Shown here piece by piece: positions 1 to 8,393 of a stretch of DNA of 64,000 nucleotides. The notes below the pieces were generated by a model that saw only the letters and a program-made list of their open reading frames with translations, was not told the origin of the DNA and did not search any database. The stretch is from an uncultured Microcaldota archaeon (lineage in GTDB: Archaea > Micrarchaeota > Micrarchaeia > Burarchaeales > Fermentimicrarchaeaceae): NCBI GenBank assembly GCA_903884505.1, contig CAISET010000029.1, positions 1-64,000 of the forward strand, written 5' to 3'. Position 1 is the stretch's first letter; every line of letters starts with the position of its first letter. Made by a program: the position numbers and the translations under genes.

Positions 1-2
1 GA

Positions 3-97
3 ATTGACAGGAGGTTGGCCGTGCGGGTGGGTGGGACCGCGCCAACCGCAGGTTTAAGTAGCAAGCGGTGCGCGGACGCACGGCCAACACTGTCAAT
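3..97. repeat. Large imperfect hairpin beyond the 23S 3' end
   Basis: Two nested inverted repeats are visible: an 8-base outer arm at 3-10 pairs with 90-97, and an 11-base arm at 14-24 (TTGGCCGTGCG) pairs with 76-86. The loop is GC rich. It lies just downstream of 23S on the minus strand, so it would be near the end of the rRNA transcript. It could be a processing or termination structure; there is no U-run typical of a simple terminator. The window edge hides what follows. Confidence 0.5.
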
Positions 98-112
98 AGC
101 GTGAAAAGAATT

Positions 113-146
113 GCCGCATGGGTTTTGAAAGCGAGTGCATATTCCT
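113..146 (-). repeat. 23S processing stem, 3' arm
   Basis: This segment is nearly the reverse complement of 3320-3354, on the other side of the 23S gene (for example CGAGTGCATATTCC at 132-145 against its complement at 3322-3335). Such long stems enclosing 23S are the usual substrate of the archaeal splicing endonuclease, which circularises and releases pre-23S. Small mismatches in the middle of the stem fit a bulge-helix-bulge. Confidence 0.8.
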
Positions 147-149
147 ATT

Positions 150-3100
150 TGAGCAGACACGGTGAGAGGAGCTTTAGTAGCAGGCGGGCTCGCTGGTCGC
201 GTTGGCTTCCAGCTTACACCCCTGCCCTATCAAACGGATGTTCTATCCGCGCTCTCGGACCGCCTAGTTTCGAGGTGGGCTTCGTCCTTAGATGCTTTCA
301 GGTCTTATCCCTTGGCGCGTGGCTGCCCGGCGATGCTTTTCACAACCGGTAGACTAGAGGCGCCGAACCCTCGTTCCTCTCGTACTCAAGGGTTCTTTCT
401 CTCAGGCGATCATGCACTCCTAGGAGATACTACCGTACTGTCTCGCGACGTACTGAACCCAGCTCGTGTAAGTCTTTAATGGATGAACAACCCAACCATT
501 GGCGGCTCATGCACCGCCAGGATGACTTAAGCCGACAGCGATGTACCAAACCGCGGGGTCGATATATACCTCAGCGAATCCGCGAACGGACGCGCTAAAA
601 GGGTATTCGAGTCCTTCTAACTCATGGAATACAATGCTAGATCATCGCGCTGCCTATATCGACAGGAAGCGCTCAGCATATCAACCACTCTAGTGTTAGT
701 ACTGCGTACTATACACGAAGCCATGGGCTTCGCTAAATCTCTCTAGGGAATTTAATGAAGTACCATGGCTCCTCAAAGAGCGAGAAGGATCTCTCGCCCG
801 CGACGAGCCTGTTACCCCCGGGGTAGCTTGTCTGACAGCTTGGACTCCAACTAATGGAGTACCAAGGTTCGTTAAGCCCGACTTTCGTCTCTGAATCCCA
901 CGCGTTTAAGGATTCAGTCAGCCCTGCATTTGTCTTTAACCCTTGGCGACGGATTTCTGACCCGTCTAAGCAGAGCATTGGGCACCTTTGTTTCCTTATC
1001 GAAGGTGTACCGCCCCAGCCAAACTATCCACCTGCAGCTGTTCCTTTCGGTAAGACGTACAGCAATTGAAGAGTAGTGTTTCACTTTCGCATTCCCAACC
1101 CCCGCAAGGATTGGTTCGACGCTCCTACTTACACTGTGCAGCAACCACCGTGCATCAACAACAGGCTATAGTAAAGCTCCACGGGGTCTTCGTTTCCCCC
1201 TAGAAGTCCTCCGCATATTCACGGAGTAGTGAGTTCACCCGGTCCCTGGCAGGGACAGTAGGAGAGTCGTTATGCCCTTCATGCAAGCCGCCAATTAAGC
1301 GGCGAGGTATTACGCTACCTTAAGAGGGTCAGAGTTACCCCCGCTCTTTGCCGGCGCTTTGCTCCCTTGAACGGAAGTTTGACGTACCGGTAGTGAGCAG
1401 GCATCGCCCATAATACAAAACCTTTCGGTGTGGCTATGAGCTGTGTTTTTGATAAACAGTCGCTATCCCCTTGTTACTGAGACCTGCGCATGCACCTTGC
1501 GGCACAATTGCAGGCACCCCTTCTTCCTAAGTTACGGGGCTAACTTGCCGAGTTCCCTTACCAGAGTACTCCGGACACGCCTTGGCTTTTTCTGCCAGCA
1601 GCACCTGTGCGAGTTCTAGGTACGATCCGACTGGATCGCATCCACTGCCTTTTCATGGGCTCGTGGGCTCAGCGGAACCCCCTTGCGGGGGCCGTTCCTG
1701 CCTTTAAGCTGCTTCTCCTCATAATGAGTCTCTGCAGCCTTACGACAGTTAAACAGGGTCTCCCCTGCTCCACCTACCCGGAAGCGTCAGCGATGGAAGT
1801 TGTGTTGCCACGTCTACCAGTCGGGCACCGGAATCTTAACCGGTTTCCCTTTCGGCGCATGGTGATTGGCCTGCGCCTTAGGATCGGCTTACTCTTGGCT
1901 GACGAACGTTGCCAGGAAACCCGTGTGCTATTCGGCGTCCCGAATTCTCATCGGGATTTGCTGTTACTGACACCAGGATATGCATTGCTTGCGGGGTCCA
2001 TGCGACCTTTCGGCCGAACTTCGACCCCCGCAGCACGCCCTCCTACCAGATCGCCAGCTCAGCTGGCGCTCTTGGGTCTCGGGGACTGGCTTAGCCCCAA
2101 TCATCTTCGGAATCCGCACTCTCGACCGGTCCGCTATTACGCGTTGTTTAAAGGATGGCTGCTTCTAAGCCTACCTTCCGGCTGTTTTAGAATGGAGACT
2201 CCTTGTGTCTTCGCACTTAGCCAGTGCTTAGGGCCCTTAACCCAAGTCTCGGTTGTTCCCGTCCCGGCATACCAGCTTACCCGGTACACCCGACTCCCGC
2301 CTTCTACAAGGAATGTAAATTCGGAGTTTGACAAGAGGGTGATCCCTCTCGGAACCATTCCCCCAAATCAGTGCTCTACCTTACATTCACTCTCCAGCGA
2401 GGCTATCCTGAGGGATATTTCGGAGGGGACCCGCTATCGCCAAGTTCGATAGGACTATCACCCCTAAACGTAGGTCACCCAAGCAGATATACTAGCATTG
2501 GTTGCGGGCCTCCACCAACCGGAAGGTCGGCTTCGCCCTGCCCACGTATAGTTCACATTGGCTTCGGGTCTCTAGAAAGTGATTGGTCGCCGTTTCCGAC
2601 GACGCCCCTCGCCGCTTGCGCGGTTGCGGGCTTTCGCTTTCGCTCAGCATTTCTGCTCACCACTTCCAGGAACTCCCTGGCTCTTGAATCTAGAAGATCG
2701 GTACGACGCTGTTCCCCTCCTGTCGTTCCTGAGATTTCTCTAAGTCACTTCCAAGAGGATCAAAACTTTCACGCCGTGCCAACCTGTCACCACTCAGTTT
2801 CAGTCTCTTTTCATTCCCCTTCCGGGGTTCTTTTCAGCTTTCCCTCGCGGTACTAGTTCGCTATCGGTCTCAGGTTGTATTTAGAGTTGGGGGTTAGTCC
2901 CCCCATCTTCGCGCCGGATCACCGACCGGCGCTACTCGTCTCATGCCCTCACCCTCCCATTTACCCTACGAGGCTTTCACTCCCTATGACGCTGTTTTCC
3001 AACAGACTTCGGGTCCTGGGAAGCTGAATAGCACGAATCACATCCGCCCGCAGTTACCTGCGGGAGTTCAATTCGCAACTTCTCCGCTTTCGGTCGCCCT

Positions 3101-3315
3101 ACTAACGGAATCCCAATTGGTTTCTTTTCCTGCGGGTACTAAGATATTTCAATTCCCCGCATGCGCCATCGCCCTTGCGGGCGATGAATTCGGGAATCTC
3201 GGGTTCAATGGCTGCATGCGCCTACCCCGAGCTTATCGCAGCTGGCCGCGCCCTTCATCGCATCCTGAGCCTAGCCATCCACTGAGTGGCGTTAAACTCA
3301 CCGTATCCGTTTCTC
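150..3315 (-). rRNA. 23S ribosomal RNA
   Basis: The reverse complement carries conserved large-subunit rRNA throughout, from the domain I start near 3300 (GCGATAAGC region at 3230-3245) to the sarcin-ricin region near 380-420 and the terminal helix. The ends are set by helix 1: minus-strand GATACGGTGAG at 3297-3307 pairs with CTCACCGTGTC at 155-165. The ends are therefore good to about 10 bases. At about 3.16 kb it is slightly longer than many archaeal 23S genes; no clear intron was seen inside. It is the last gene of a 16S, tRNA-Ala, 23S operon and has no 5S behind it. Confidence 0.95.
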
Positions 3316-3319
3316 TACA

Positions 3320-3354
3320 CGGAATATGCACTCGTTTCTTCAAACCCATGCGGC
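3320..3354 (-). repeat. 23S processing stem, 5' arm
   Basis: This is the partner of 113-146. The two arms bring the ends of the pre-23S together, and the central mismatches match a bulge-helix-bulge cleavage site. The arm sits directly before the mature 23S start as set by helix 1. Confidence 0.8.
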
Positions 3355-3443
3355 GTTACTGTAATTTGGTGTCGCCACCAATCGCGGAAACCCCGCGACC
3401 AGCTTCATCGCTTGATGAACGTAAATGCGTCGTATCGGCGACG

Positions 3444-3572
3444 CTTTCCGTGAACGCTTTAGGATGTCGAGCGACGGCCGCGAAGCGGCCGGAGCGCCCG
3501 CGTCTTCGACGCGGACATTTCGCCCGAAGGCGAATTTGTCCGGCGGAAGCCGGCGACACCGAAAGGGTTCAA
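3444..3572 (-). repeat. tRNA-linked palindromic repeat, copy 1
   Basis: Read on the minus strand it begins with TTGAACCCTTTCGG immediately after the last base of tRNA-Ala and ends with CCTAAAGCGTTCACGGAAAG. Between the ends are nested hairpins, including AATTCGCC/GGCGAAAT and GGCCGC/GCGGCC. The same boundary sequences recur at 3712-3821, 10447-10540 and 10665-10786. It is part of the spacer between tRNA-Ala and 23S. No coding potential is evident. Confidence 0.8.
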
Positions 3573-3684
3573 TGGACTCGGCGGGAATGTCGCGCCGTGG
3601 GTTCACCGCCGGGCAAACCCTAGCGATTCGAACCCGCGACCTTTCGGTTGCAAACCGAACGCGCTACCACTGCGCCACGAGCCC
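3573..3684 (-). tRNA. tRNA-Ala (anticodon TGC), interrupted in the T-loop
   Basis: Exon 1 is 3627-3684 and exon 2 is 3573-3586. Removing 40 nt between them gives a 72-nt tRNA with discriminator A and a perfect cloverleaf. The acceptor GGGCTCG pairs with CGAGTCC (one G-U), the D stem is GCGC/GCGC, the anticodon arm is TTCGG-TTTGCAA-CCGAA, and the T arm is GCGGG-TTCGAAT-CCCGC. Without splicing neither the T stem nor the acceptor stem can form. A tRNA-Ala between 16S and 23S is the usual archaeal arrangement; a T-loop intron there is not. Confidence 0.93.
3587..3626 (-). other. 40-nt tRNA-Ala intron at position 59/60
   Basis: The intron ends fit a bulge-helix-bulge. The outer helix is the T stem GCGGG/CCCGC. 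The four-pair centre is TTCG/CGAC with one mismatch. The two 3-nt bulges are AAT and ATT, and the inner helix is CGCT/GGCG. Cutting each bulge after its second base restores the T-loop TTCGAAT. The central mismatch makes this a relaxed motif, so it probably needs a broad-specificity splicing endonuclease. Confidence 0.88.
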
Positions 3685-3711
3685 ATTGTATTTCGTGAAC
3701 GGAAAAGGTCG

Positions 3712-3821
3712 TTTTCCGTTAACGCTTTTACCATGTCGAACCCGGCTGGATTGGCAACGCGAGTTGCCAACATTTCGCCGTCAGGCGAATTCGGCCGGAT
3801 ATCGACTGGGAAAAGGGTTAC
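3712..3821 (-). repeat. tRNA-linked palindromic repeat, copy 2
   Basis: On the minus strand it starts with GTAACCCTTTTCCC and ends with GGTAAAAGCGTTAACGGAAAAC, the family boundaries. It contains the AATTCGCC/GGCGAAAT hairpin shared with copies 1 and 4 and a GTTGGCAAC-type hairpin shared with copy 4. It lies between 16S and tRNA-Ala, 27 bp before the tRNA 5' end, so copies 1 and 2 bracket tRNA-Ala inside the operon. Confidence 0.78.
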
Positions 3822-3864
3822 GAGGCTTCAAGAACTTTGAAAGGAACTAGCATCGAGCGACTCC

Positions 3865-3885
3865 CGCAACACCGAAGGTGTTGCG
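3865..3885. repeat. Short perfect hairpin in the 16S-tRNA spacer
   Basis: CGCAACACC and GGTGTTGCG form a 9-bp stem with a 3-base loop. It lies between the 16S processing stem and repeat copy 2 and may act in pre-rRNA folding. Confidence 0.6.
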
Positions 3886-3895
3886 CAGCCGCATA

Positions 3896-3910
3896 GTGTG
3901 CTCTTGCACT
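3896..3910 (-). repeat. 16S processing stem, 3' arm
   Basis: GTGTG and TGCACT blocks here pair with the interrupted complement at 6182-6193 upstream of 16S: helix GTGTG/CACAC, an internal bulge, then TGCACT/AGTGCA. This is the expected stem that encloses archaeal pre-16S. Confidence 0.65.
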
Positions 3911-4419
3911 TAGATCGAAAACAAATTCCGTCGTGAGACGAAATTTATAGGAGGTGATCTATCCGCAGGTTCCCCTACGGATACCTTGTTACGACTTAAC
4001 CCCCCTCACGGAGCTCTAGTTCGAATGCGCCAATGAGACGCAGCCTCACTAAAACCTCGCTTGGGTGATTTGACGGGCGGTGTGTGCAAGGAGCGGGGAC
4101 GTATTCACCGCGCGATGTTGACACGCGATTACTAGGGATTCCAGCTTCATGAGGGCGAGTTTCAGCCCTCAATCCGAACCTAGCGCAGGTTTGGGGATTG
4201 GCTCCCCCTTTCGGGGTGGCAACCCATTGTCCTGCGCTTTGTATGCCACGTGTAGCCCGGGAGATTCAGGGCTTGAGCTGCCCAGAGCGATCGTCTCGCG
4301 CTGGACATATACTGACCTACCGTCGCCCCCTCCTTCCTCCAATTTAACATTGGCAGTCGCGACAGAGTGCTCACCTATCGGAATAGATGATGGCAACTGT
4401 CACCGAGGGTCTCGCTCGT

Positions 4420-5052
4420 TTCCGGACCGCATAAGCGTCCACACGGAATTTCCGTGTGTCAGAAACGTCAAGCACTCCTCTTCAGGAGTGCCTCCAAACG
4501 TGATCTCAATTCTCCCCTTTTCATGCAGCTCAGCATTAGCTTGCCAAAAGTCGGGACGAGCCGCGCAGTTATGTAAAGCCTGCTGCCCACCCTCCTCGTT
4601 GTCAAGCCCAGACGCTCCATTACGAGCTGGTCAGCGTCCGTAACCCTGGCGAAGTAGACCGTTCCCTTTTCCATGTCCACTCCTCCGCAGCCGTCGAAAA
4701 GCCCGCAGACGAATTTGCGTGAGAACGCGTTACTCCATTTGAAAGTCTCGAGTTCGTCTTCCACAACGTTCTGCAGGTATTTGCGGTACGCGGAATGGTA
4801 GAAATAAACCTTGTCTTCCTTCACCTGGATTTTTTCAGGGGAAATCCCGAGGGTTTTTATCGCTTCGGAAACGAATATTTGCTGTGCCTCCGTATCACCG
4901 GAGATTCCAACCCCTTCGCATATTTTTCTGGTTTTCCAGAGTCCGGTAAAATATGCGATGTCAGGACTGAACTTGATTTTCATTTCTTTGCACCCCTCGT
5001 AAATCAACGTTTTGTTTCCGGAAAGATATAATAACAGCACGCCGATGCGGCT
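4420..5052 (-). other. 633-nt archaeal intron in 16S rRNA
   Basis: The boundaries are defined by a perfect bulge-helix-bulge. The central helix is CCGG (5055-5058) with CCGG (4422-4425). The 3-nt bulges are CAA and AAA, and the inner helix is GCCGCAT with ATGCGGT. Cutting after the second bulge base joins GTCCGGCA to ACGAGCG, exactly the conserved uninterrupted sequence. It contains one protein gene (4468-4983). The insertion site corresponds to about position 1092 in E. coli numbering, a site known to hold introns in some archaea. Confidence 0.93.
4468..4983 (-). CDS. Degenerate LAGLIDADG protein encoded in the 16S intron
   Basis: The 171-residue protein lies wholly inside the 16S intron. 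ATG at 4983 was chosen because it follows a GAGGGGTG ribosome-binding site and because longer reading would enter the exon. Two LAGLIDADG-type segments are visible: residues 9-20 (IAYFTGLWKTRK) and 91-101 (FVCGLFDGCGG). Family members normally carry an acidic residue at the eighth motif position to bind metal. Here that position is Arg in the first motif and Cys in the second. The protein may therefore have lost nuclease activity and persist as a splicing helper or a remnant. The intron itself is spliced by the host endonuclease. Confidence 0.85.
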   Translation of the reverse strand: MKIKFSPDIAYFTGLWKTRKICEGVGISGDTEAQQIFVSEAIKTLGISPEKIQVKEDKVYFYHSAYRKYLQNVVEDELETFKWSNAFSRKFVCGLFDGCGGVDMEKGTVYFARVTDADQLVMERLGLTTRRVGSRLYITARLVPTFGKLMLSCMKRGELRSRLEALLKRSA

Positions 5053-5200
5053 TGCCGGACTTAACCGGACAGTTCGCACCACGAGCTGACGATGGCCATG
5101 CACCACCTCTCGGCTTGTCAGGCAAGATCTTCGGTCTGGCCTTCATGCTGCCGTCGCTCCCGGTAATATTCCCGGCGTTGAATCCAATTGAACCGCAGCA

Positions 5201-5243
<43 letters not shown>

Positions 5244-6112
5244 ACCTTGCGGCCGTACTCCCCAGGCGGCTGACTTAACACCTACGCTACGGCACTGCAG
5301 CGGCTCGAAGCCGCTGCAACACCTCAGTCAGCATAATTTACTGCTAGGGCTACTCGGGTATCTAATCCGATTCGTTCTCCTAGCCTTCGTCCCTCACTGT
5401 CGGACGTGTTTTGGTTGAGCGCCTTCGCCACTGGTAGTCCTTGCGGGATTACAGAATTTTACCTCTACCCCACAAGTACTCTCAACCTCCCCCACTCCCA
5501 AGCCTGTCAGTACCCCCTGCACGCATTCCGGTTAGGCCGGAATATTTCACAGAGAACTTAACTGGCCAGCTACGGACTCTTAAGGCCCAATATTCGTGGA
5601 TACCACTTGATCTGTCGGTGTTACCGCGGCGGCTGGCACCGATCTTGCCCAGACCTTATTCCGCCAGGTGTTTGGTCTGGCGAAAAGATGAACGCGTGGT
5701 CCATCACTCGGAGTCCCCTCGTCACGCTTGCGCGCATTGCGAAGGATTCGTCCCTGCTGCATCCCGTAGGACTTGGGCCCTTGTCTCAGTGCCCATCTGG
5801 GGGCGCCAACTCCCATTGCCCCCACCGATTATCGGCTTGGTGGTCCGTTACACCACCAACTACCTGATCGGGCGCAGTCTCATCCTAAGGCGGTAATCGG
5901 TGCAATTTCCGCACCATATGACCTTCGGTGCATTCCAGCCTCCGAAGGCTACGGGGTATTAGCCTCAGTTTCCCGAGGTTATCCCCCTCCTTAGGGCAGA
6001 TTGACTACGTGCTACTCAGCCGTACGCCGCCGATACGAAGCCGTATCAGCGGACTTGCATGGCTTATTCGAACTCCGATAGCGGTACCCTCCAGCAGGAT
6101 CAACTGGAGTTG

Positions 6113-6539
6113 TGACAGCTTCACTCTCTCGTCCACTGTCGCACACAATCTTCTTTCGACCGCTAAAACTAATCTTAGCGGAGTGCATCACACATTTTAT
6201 TTCCCCAGCGCCGCTTCATAGAAAACTCGACGGCGCGCGTGGATGATGCTAGCTCCTTGTTCCGTTCTTGAAGCCTCAATCTGACCCGGAAACCCCAGGT
6301 CATCATCATTTTCCCCGATTTCCCACATGCATTATGGACTGTAATGGATGGGTGGACTCATTGCACGTAAAATACGCGCTCCCTACCGCCGGTATTTACA
6401 GCCCGATTTTGGTGGCAAAACCGGAGACAGGAGTTATATTCGAAGCGGTTTATAAAGGTTGCGGTTTTCCCCTAAAAGATTATAGCACTATAGCGCGCGG
6501 GCGAGCGCGCACGCGCGTTCGGGGCTGCGACGGCGCATT
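6113..6539 (-). promoter_or_regulatory. rRNA operon leader and probable promoter
   Basis: This 427-bp stretch has no convincing protein gene. A TATA-like TTTATAAA at 6449-6456 could start transcription near 6425, giving a leader of about 310 nt that holds the 16S processing arm. A second TATA-like block (GCTATAATC) lies near 6480-6490, and GCGCGC runs are at about 6492-6520. The promoter choice is inferred from sequence alone. Confidence 0.5.
6182..6193 (-). repeat. 16S processing stem, 5' arm
   Basis: This arm pairs with 3896-3910 to enclose pre-16S. The adjoining GGTCGAAA on the minus strand (near 6160) can also pair with TTTCGATC at 3913-3920, extending the stem. Confidence 0.6.
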
Positions 6540-6794
6540 TTATCCGAGCTTCAGGACCGAGTCGCCCTCATGCACCCGACCGGAGACCTTAAGGCCTATG
6601 GACTGCCCTTTCTTGGCCGACGGCACCTGCGCCTTCTCCATCTGCATCGAGGTGACCGCCTGCTCCACCCTGGTGCCTTCCTTCCCCACGATGGCGATGA
6701 TGTCGCCGACCTTAAGCTCGGCGCTCAACTCTATGACGGCAACGCTTATCTTGCTGAAGTAGTGCGCGACCTTCCCGACAAGCTTCTCCTCCAT
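6540..6794 (-). CDS. Elongation-factor-like beta-barrel protein
   Basis: The 84-residue protein resembles domain 2 of EF-Tu/EF-1A standing alone. It has an N-terminal GKVAHYFSKISVAVIEL strand pair, a VGDIIAIVGKEG turn, and a C-terminal SIGLKVSGRVHEGDSV segment typical of that barrel. Archaeal genomes carry such small proteins annotated as elongation-factor-like; their role is not settled. The ATG at 6794 follows GGGGTGGT. It is the last protein gene before the rRNA promoter on the same strand, 52 bp after the proline-rich gene. Confidence 0.7.
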   Translation of the reverse strand: MEEKLVGKVAHYFSKISVAVIELSAELKVGDIIAIVGKEGTRVEQAVTSMQMEKAQVPSAKKGQSIGLKVSGRVHEGDSVLKLG

Positions 6795-6846
6795 CGGACC
6801 ACCCCGGAATTAGGTTGGTTTCCGTGCTTTAAATCCCTTTCGCGCT

Positions 6847-7926
6847 TCAGCGCCATTCGTCTTCGGCGCTCTTCCAGGCCCCTTGTTCCTCTTTAGCTTT
6901 TTCCTTCAGATCTGCAAGAATCAAAGAAGCATCAATTTGGGCCTGCATCAGGACATGGGTTTTGATTGTGCGCGCCATGCCTTCATTAAAACGAGCTGTG
7001 TTTTCATCAAGATTGCCCTCAAACTTGTTCCCCTTCAGCACTGCGCTGCGGAGTGCTCCGTCCGGCCATTGCTCCTGGACCTCGACGTGGCTCCCCTTAA
7101 GAGCCACCTTGATGACCAGGCCGCCCGGCCTTTGGATTCTGACTTCCAGACTCCCGACCTCATTGAAATCCGCAGCCCAACTTTCGCTTGTGTTCAAGAC
7201 ATGGATATTCTTGAAGTCGCGGGTCGTGAATTTTAGGCCGCCCCGCTCCCACATAACTTCGTTCTGGGGCTGCTTGATTTTCCATGCTGGGGGGAGCAAT
7301 TTGGGCTCTGGCTTCTGCGGCTCATGGGCCGGCTTCGGCTTTTCGGCTGCGATCGGCTGGACCGGCTTGGGCGGCAGTGGTGCTGGCTTCGGCTTTTCAA
7401 GTACAATTGGCTGAACCGGCTTTGGAGGCTCGACAATGGGATGCCGCTCACGCGAAAGCTTCGGCGGTTCGGCTGGCTTCTCCGGCTCCTTCCACTCATC
7501 CTCCTCGATTTTCAGCAGGGGCTTGGGCAGTTCGACCGGCTTCGCAGGCTGCGTTGCAGGCCTTGCCAGTGACACCTGGCGCGGAGGCTGCAGCTTCGCC
7601 TTCTGCGATATCTTCCGTTCCTCGATGACTGGATCGACCACTTTTCTCAGCTTGCCCATCACGTGCGAGAAGACCGCCATCAGTGTCTCGGCATCGGCAG
7701 GTTCCTGTTCCTTTGAGAGCTTGTTTATCACTCCGATGAGCTGCGTGCAGCGTTTCGTTACGTCTTTCTTGACATCATCTTGGATAGACGGGCTGGTATT
7801 TATTATGCCCAAGATGCTCAGGGCGTATTCTTTTTTGGCCTCTGCGGTTGCCGGGTCGAAAACTCTTATTTTCTCGGGCTGTCCGGCCTTCTTCTCCGGC
7901 GCCTTCCGCAATGCCTCGCTGCTCAT
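6847..7926 (-). CDS. Proline-rich linker protein of unknown function
   Basis: This 359-residue protein is not recognised. Residues about 25-110 are helical and acidic/basic. Residues about 115-225 form a Pro/Lys/Glu-rich repeat tract (PKPVQPI, EKPKPA units). Residues 230-310 look like a compact beta-rich domain with an amphipathic helical end. No signal peptide is present, so it is probably cytoplasmic, with two folded parts joined by a stiff linker. Its ATG overlaps the stop of the upstream gene (ATGA at 7923-7926), so the two are translationally coupled. Confidence 0.7.
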   Translation of the reverse strand: MSSEALRKAPEKKAGQPEKIRVFDPATAEAKKEYALSILGIINTSPSIQDDVKKDVTKRCTQLIGVINKLSKEQEPADAETLMAVFSHVMGKLRKVVDPVIEERKISQKAKLQPPRQVSLARPATQPAKPVELPKPLLKIEEDEWKEPEKPAEPPKLSRERHPIVEPPKPVQPIVLEKPKPAPLPPKPVQPIAAEKPKPAHEPQKPEPKLLPPAWKIKQPQNEVMWERGGLKFTTRDFKNIHVLNTSESWAADFNEVGSLEVRIQRPGGLVIKVALKGSHVEVQEQWPDGALRSAVLKGNKFEGNLDENTARFNEGMARTIKTHVLMQAQIDASLILADLKEKAKEEQGAWKSAEDEWR

Positions 7927-8315
7927 GCCCTCGCCCTGTTCGGGACAGCCATCTGGCGGGCCACCGGCTTCTCGGCGGCGCCGGCGCGCTTCTGCCTTTC
8001 CATCTGGTCAAGTAGCCACAGGAGGCGGAGCGCAAGCTCGTCCGTTTCCCTCTTCGGCACGGAAGGGACGCGGAGCATGCCGACGAATTCTTCCACTTCG
8101 CGCTTCTTCCGCGGAGTCCTCATCCTGTGCGCCCAGACCTCCGGAAAGTCGTGGGAGTTCCTCTCAATTAGCTTTATGAAGCAGTCATAGGCGTTGTAGC
8201 GGACGCGGGCGTTATGGGACTTGGAGATGTATTCGCTTATCCTGCGGCCGATGGTGAGTCTCCTGAGGACCACATCCCTTCCGCATTCACTGGCCGCGCC
8301 TTCCAACCTTTCCAC
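7923..8315 (-). CDS. Small helical protein of unknown function
   Basis: The 130-residue protein is helical and rich in Arg; residues 15-60 resemble a HEAT-like helical pair, but no family is assigned. The start is GTG at 8315, which lies about 27 bp from a TATA-like block at 8338-8347, so the mRNA may be leaderless. It is the first gene of an operon with the proline-rich protein, sharing an ATGA overlap. Confidence 0.6.
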   Translation of the reverse strand: MERLEGAASECGRDVVLRRLTIGRRISEYISKSHNARVRYNAYDCFIKLIERNSHDFPEVWAHRMRTPRKKREVEEFVGMLRVPSVPKRETDELALRLLWLLDQMERQKRAGAAEKPVARQMAVPNRARA

Positions 8316-8393
8316 CGCTAATTTAGCGATATGGAAGAATATAAAGACGACGGGAGAATCGGGAGGCCGAAGTTCTGCTGTGGCATGCTGAAA

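Noticed and set aside
150-3315. An intron in 23S, since the gene is slightly long
   Set aside because: No bulge-helix-bulge or break in conserved rRNA sequence was found by eye.
6300-6350. C/D-box small RNA in the 16S leader (ATGATGATG followed by a CAGA-like box)
   Set aside because: No proper D box (CTGA) and no second box pair could be placed.
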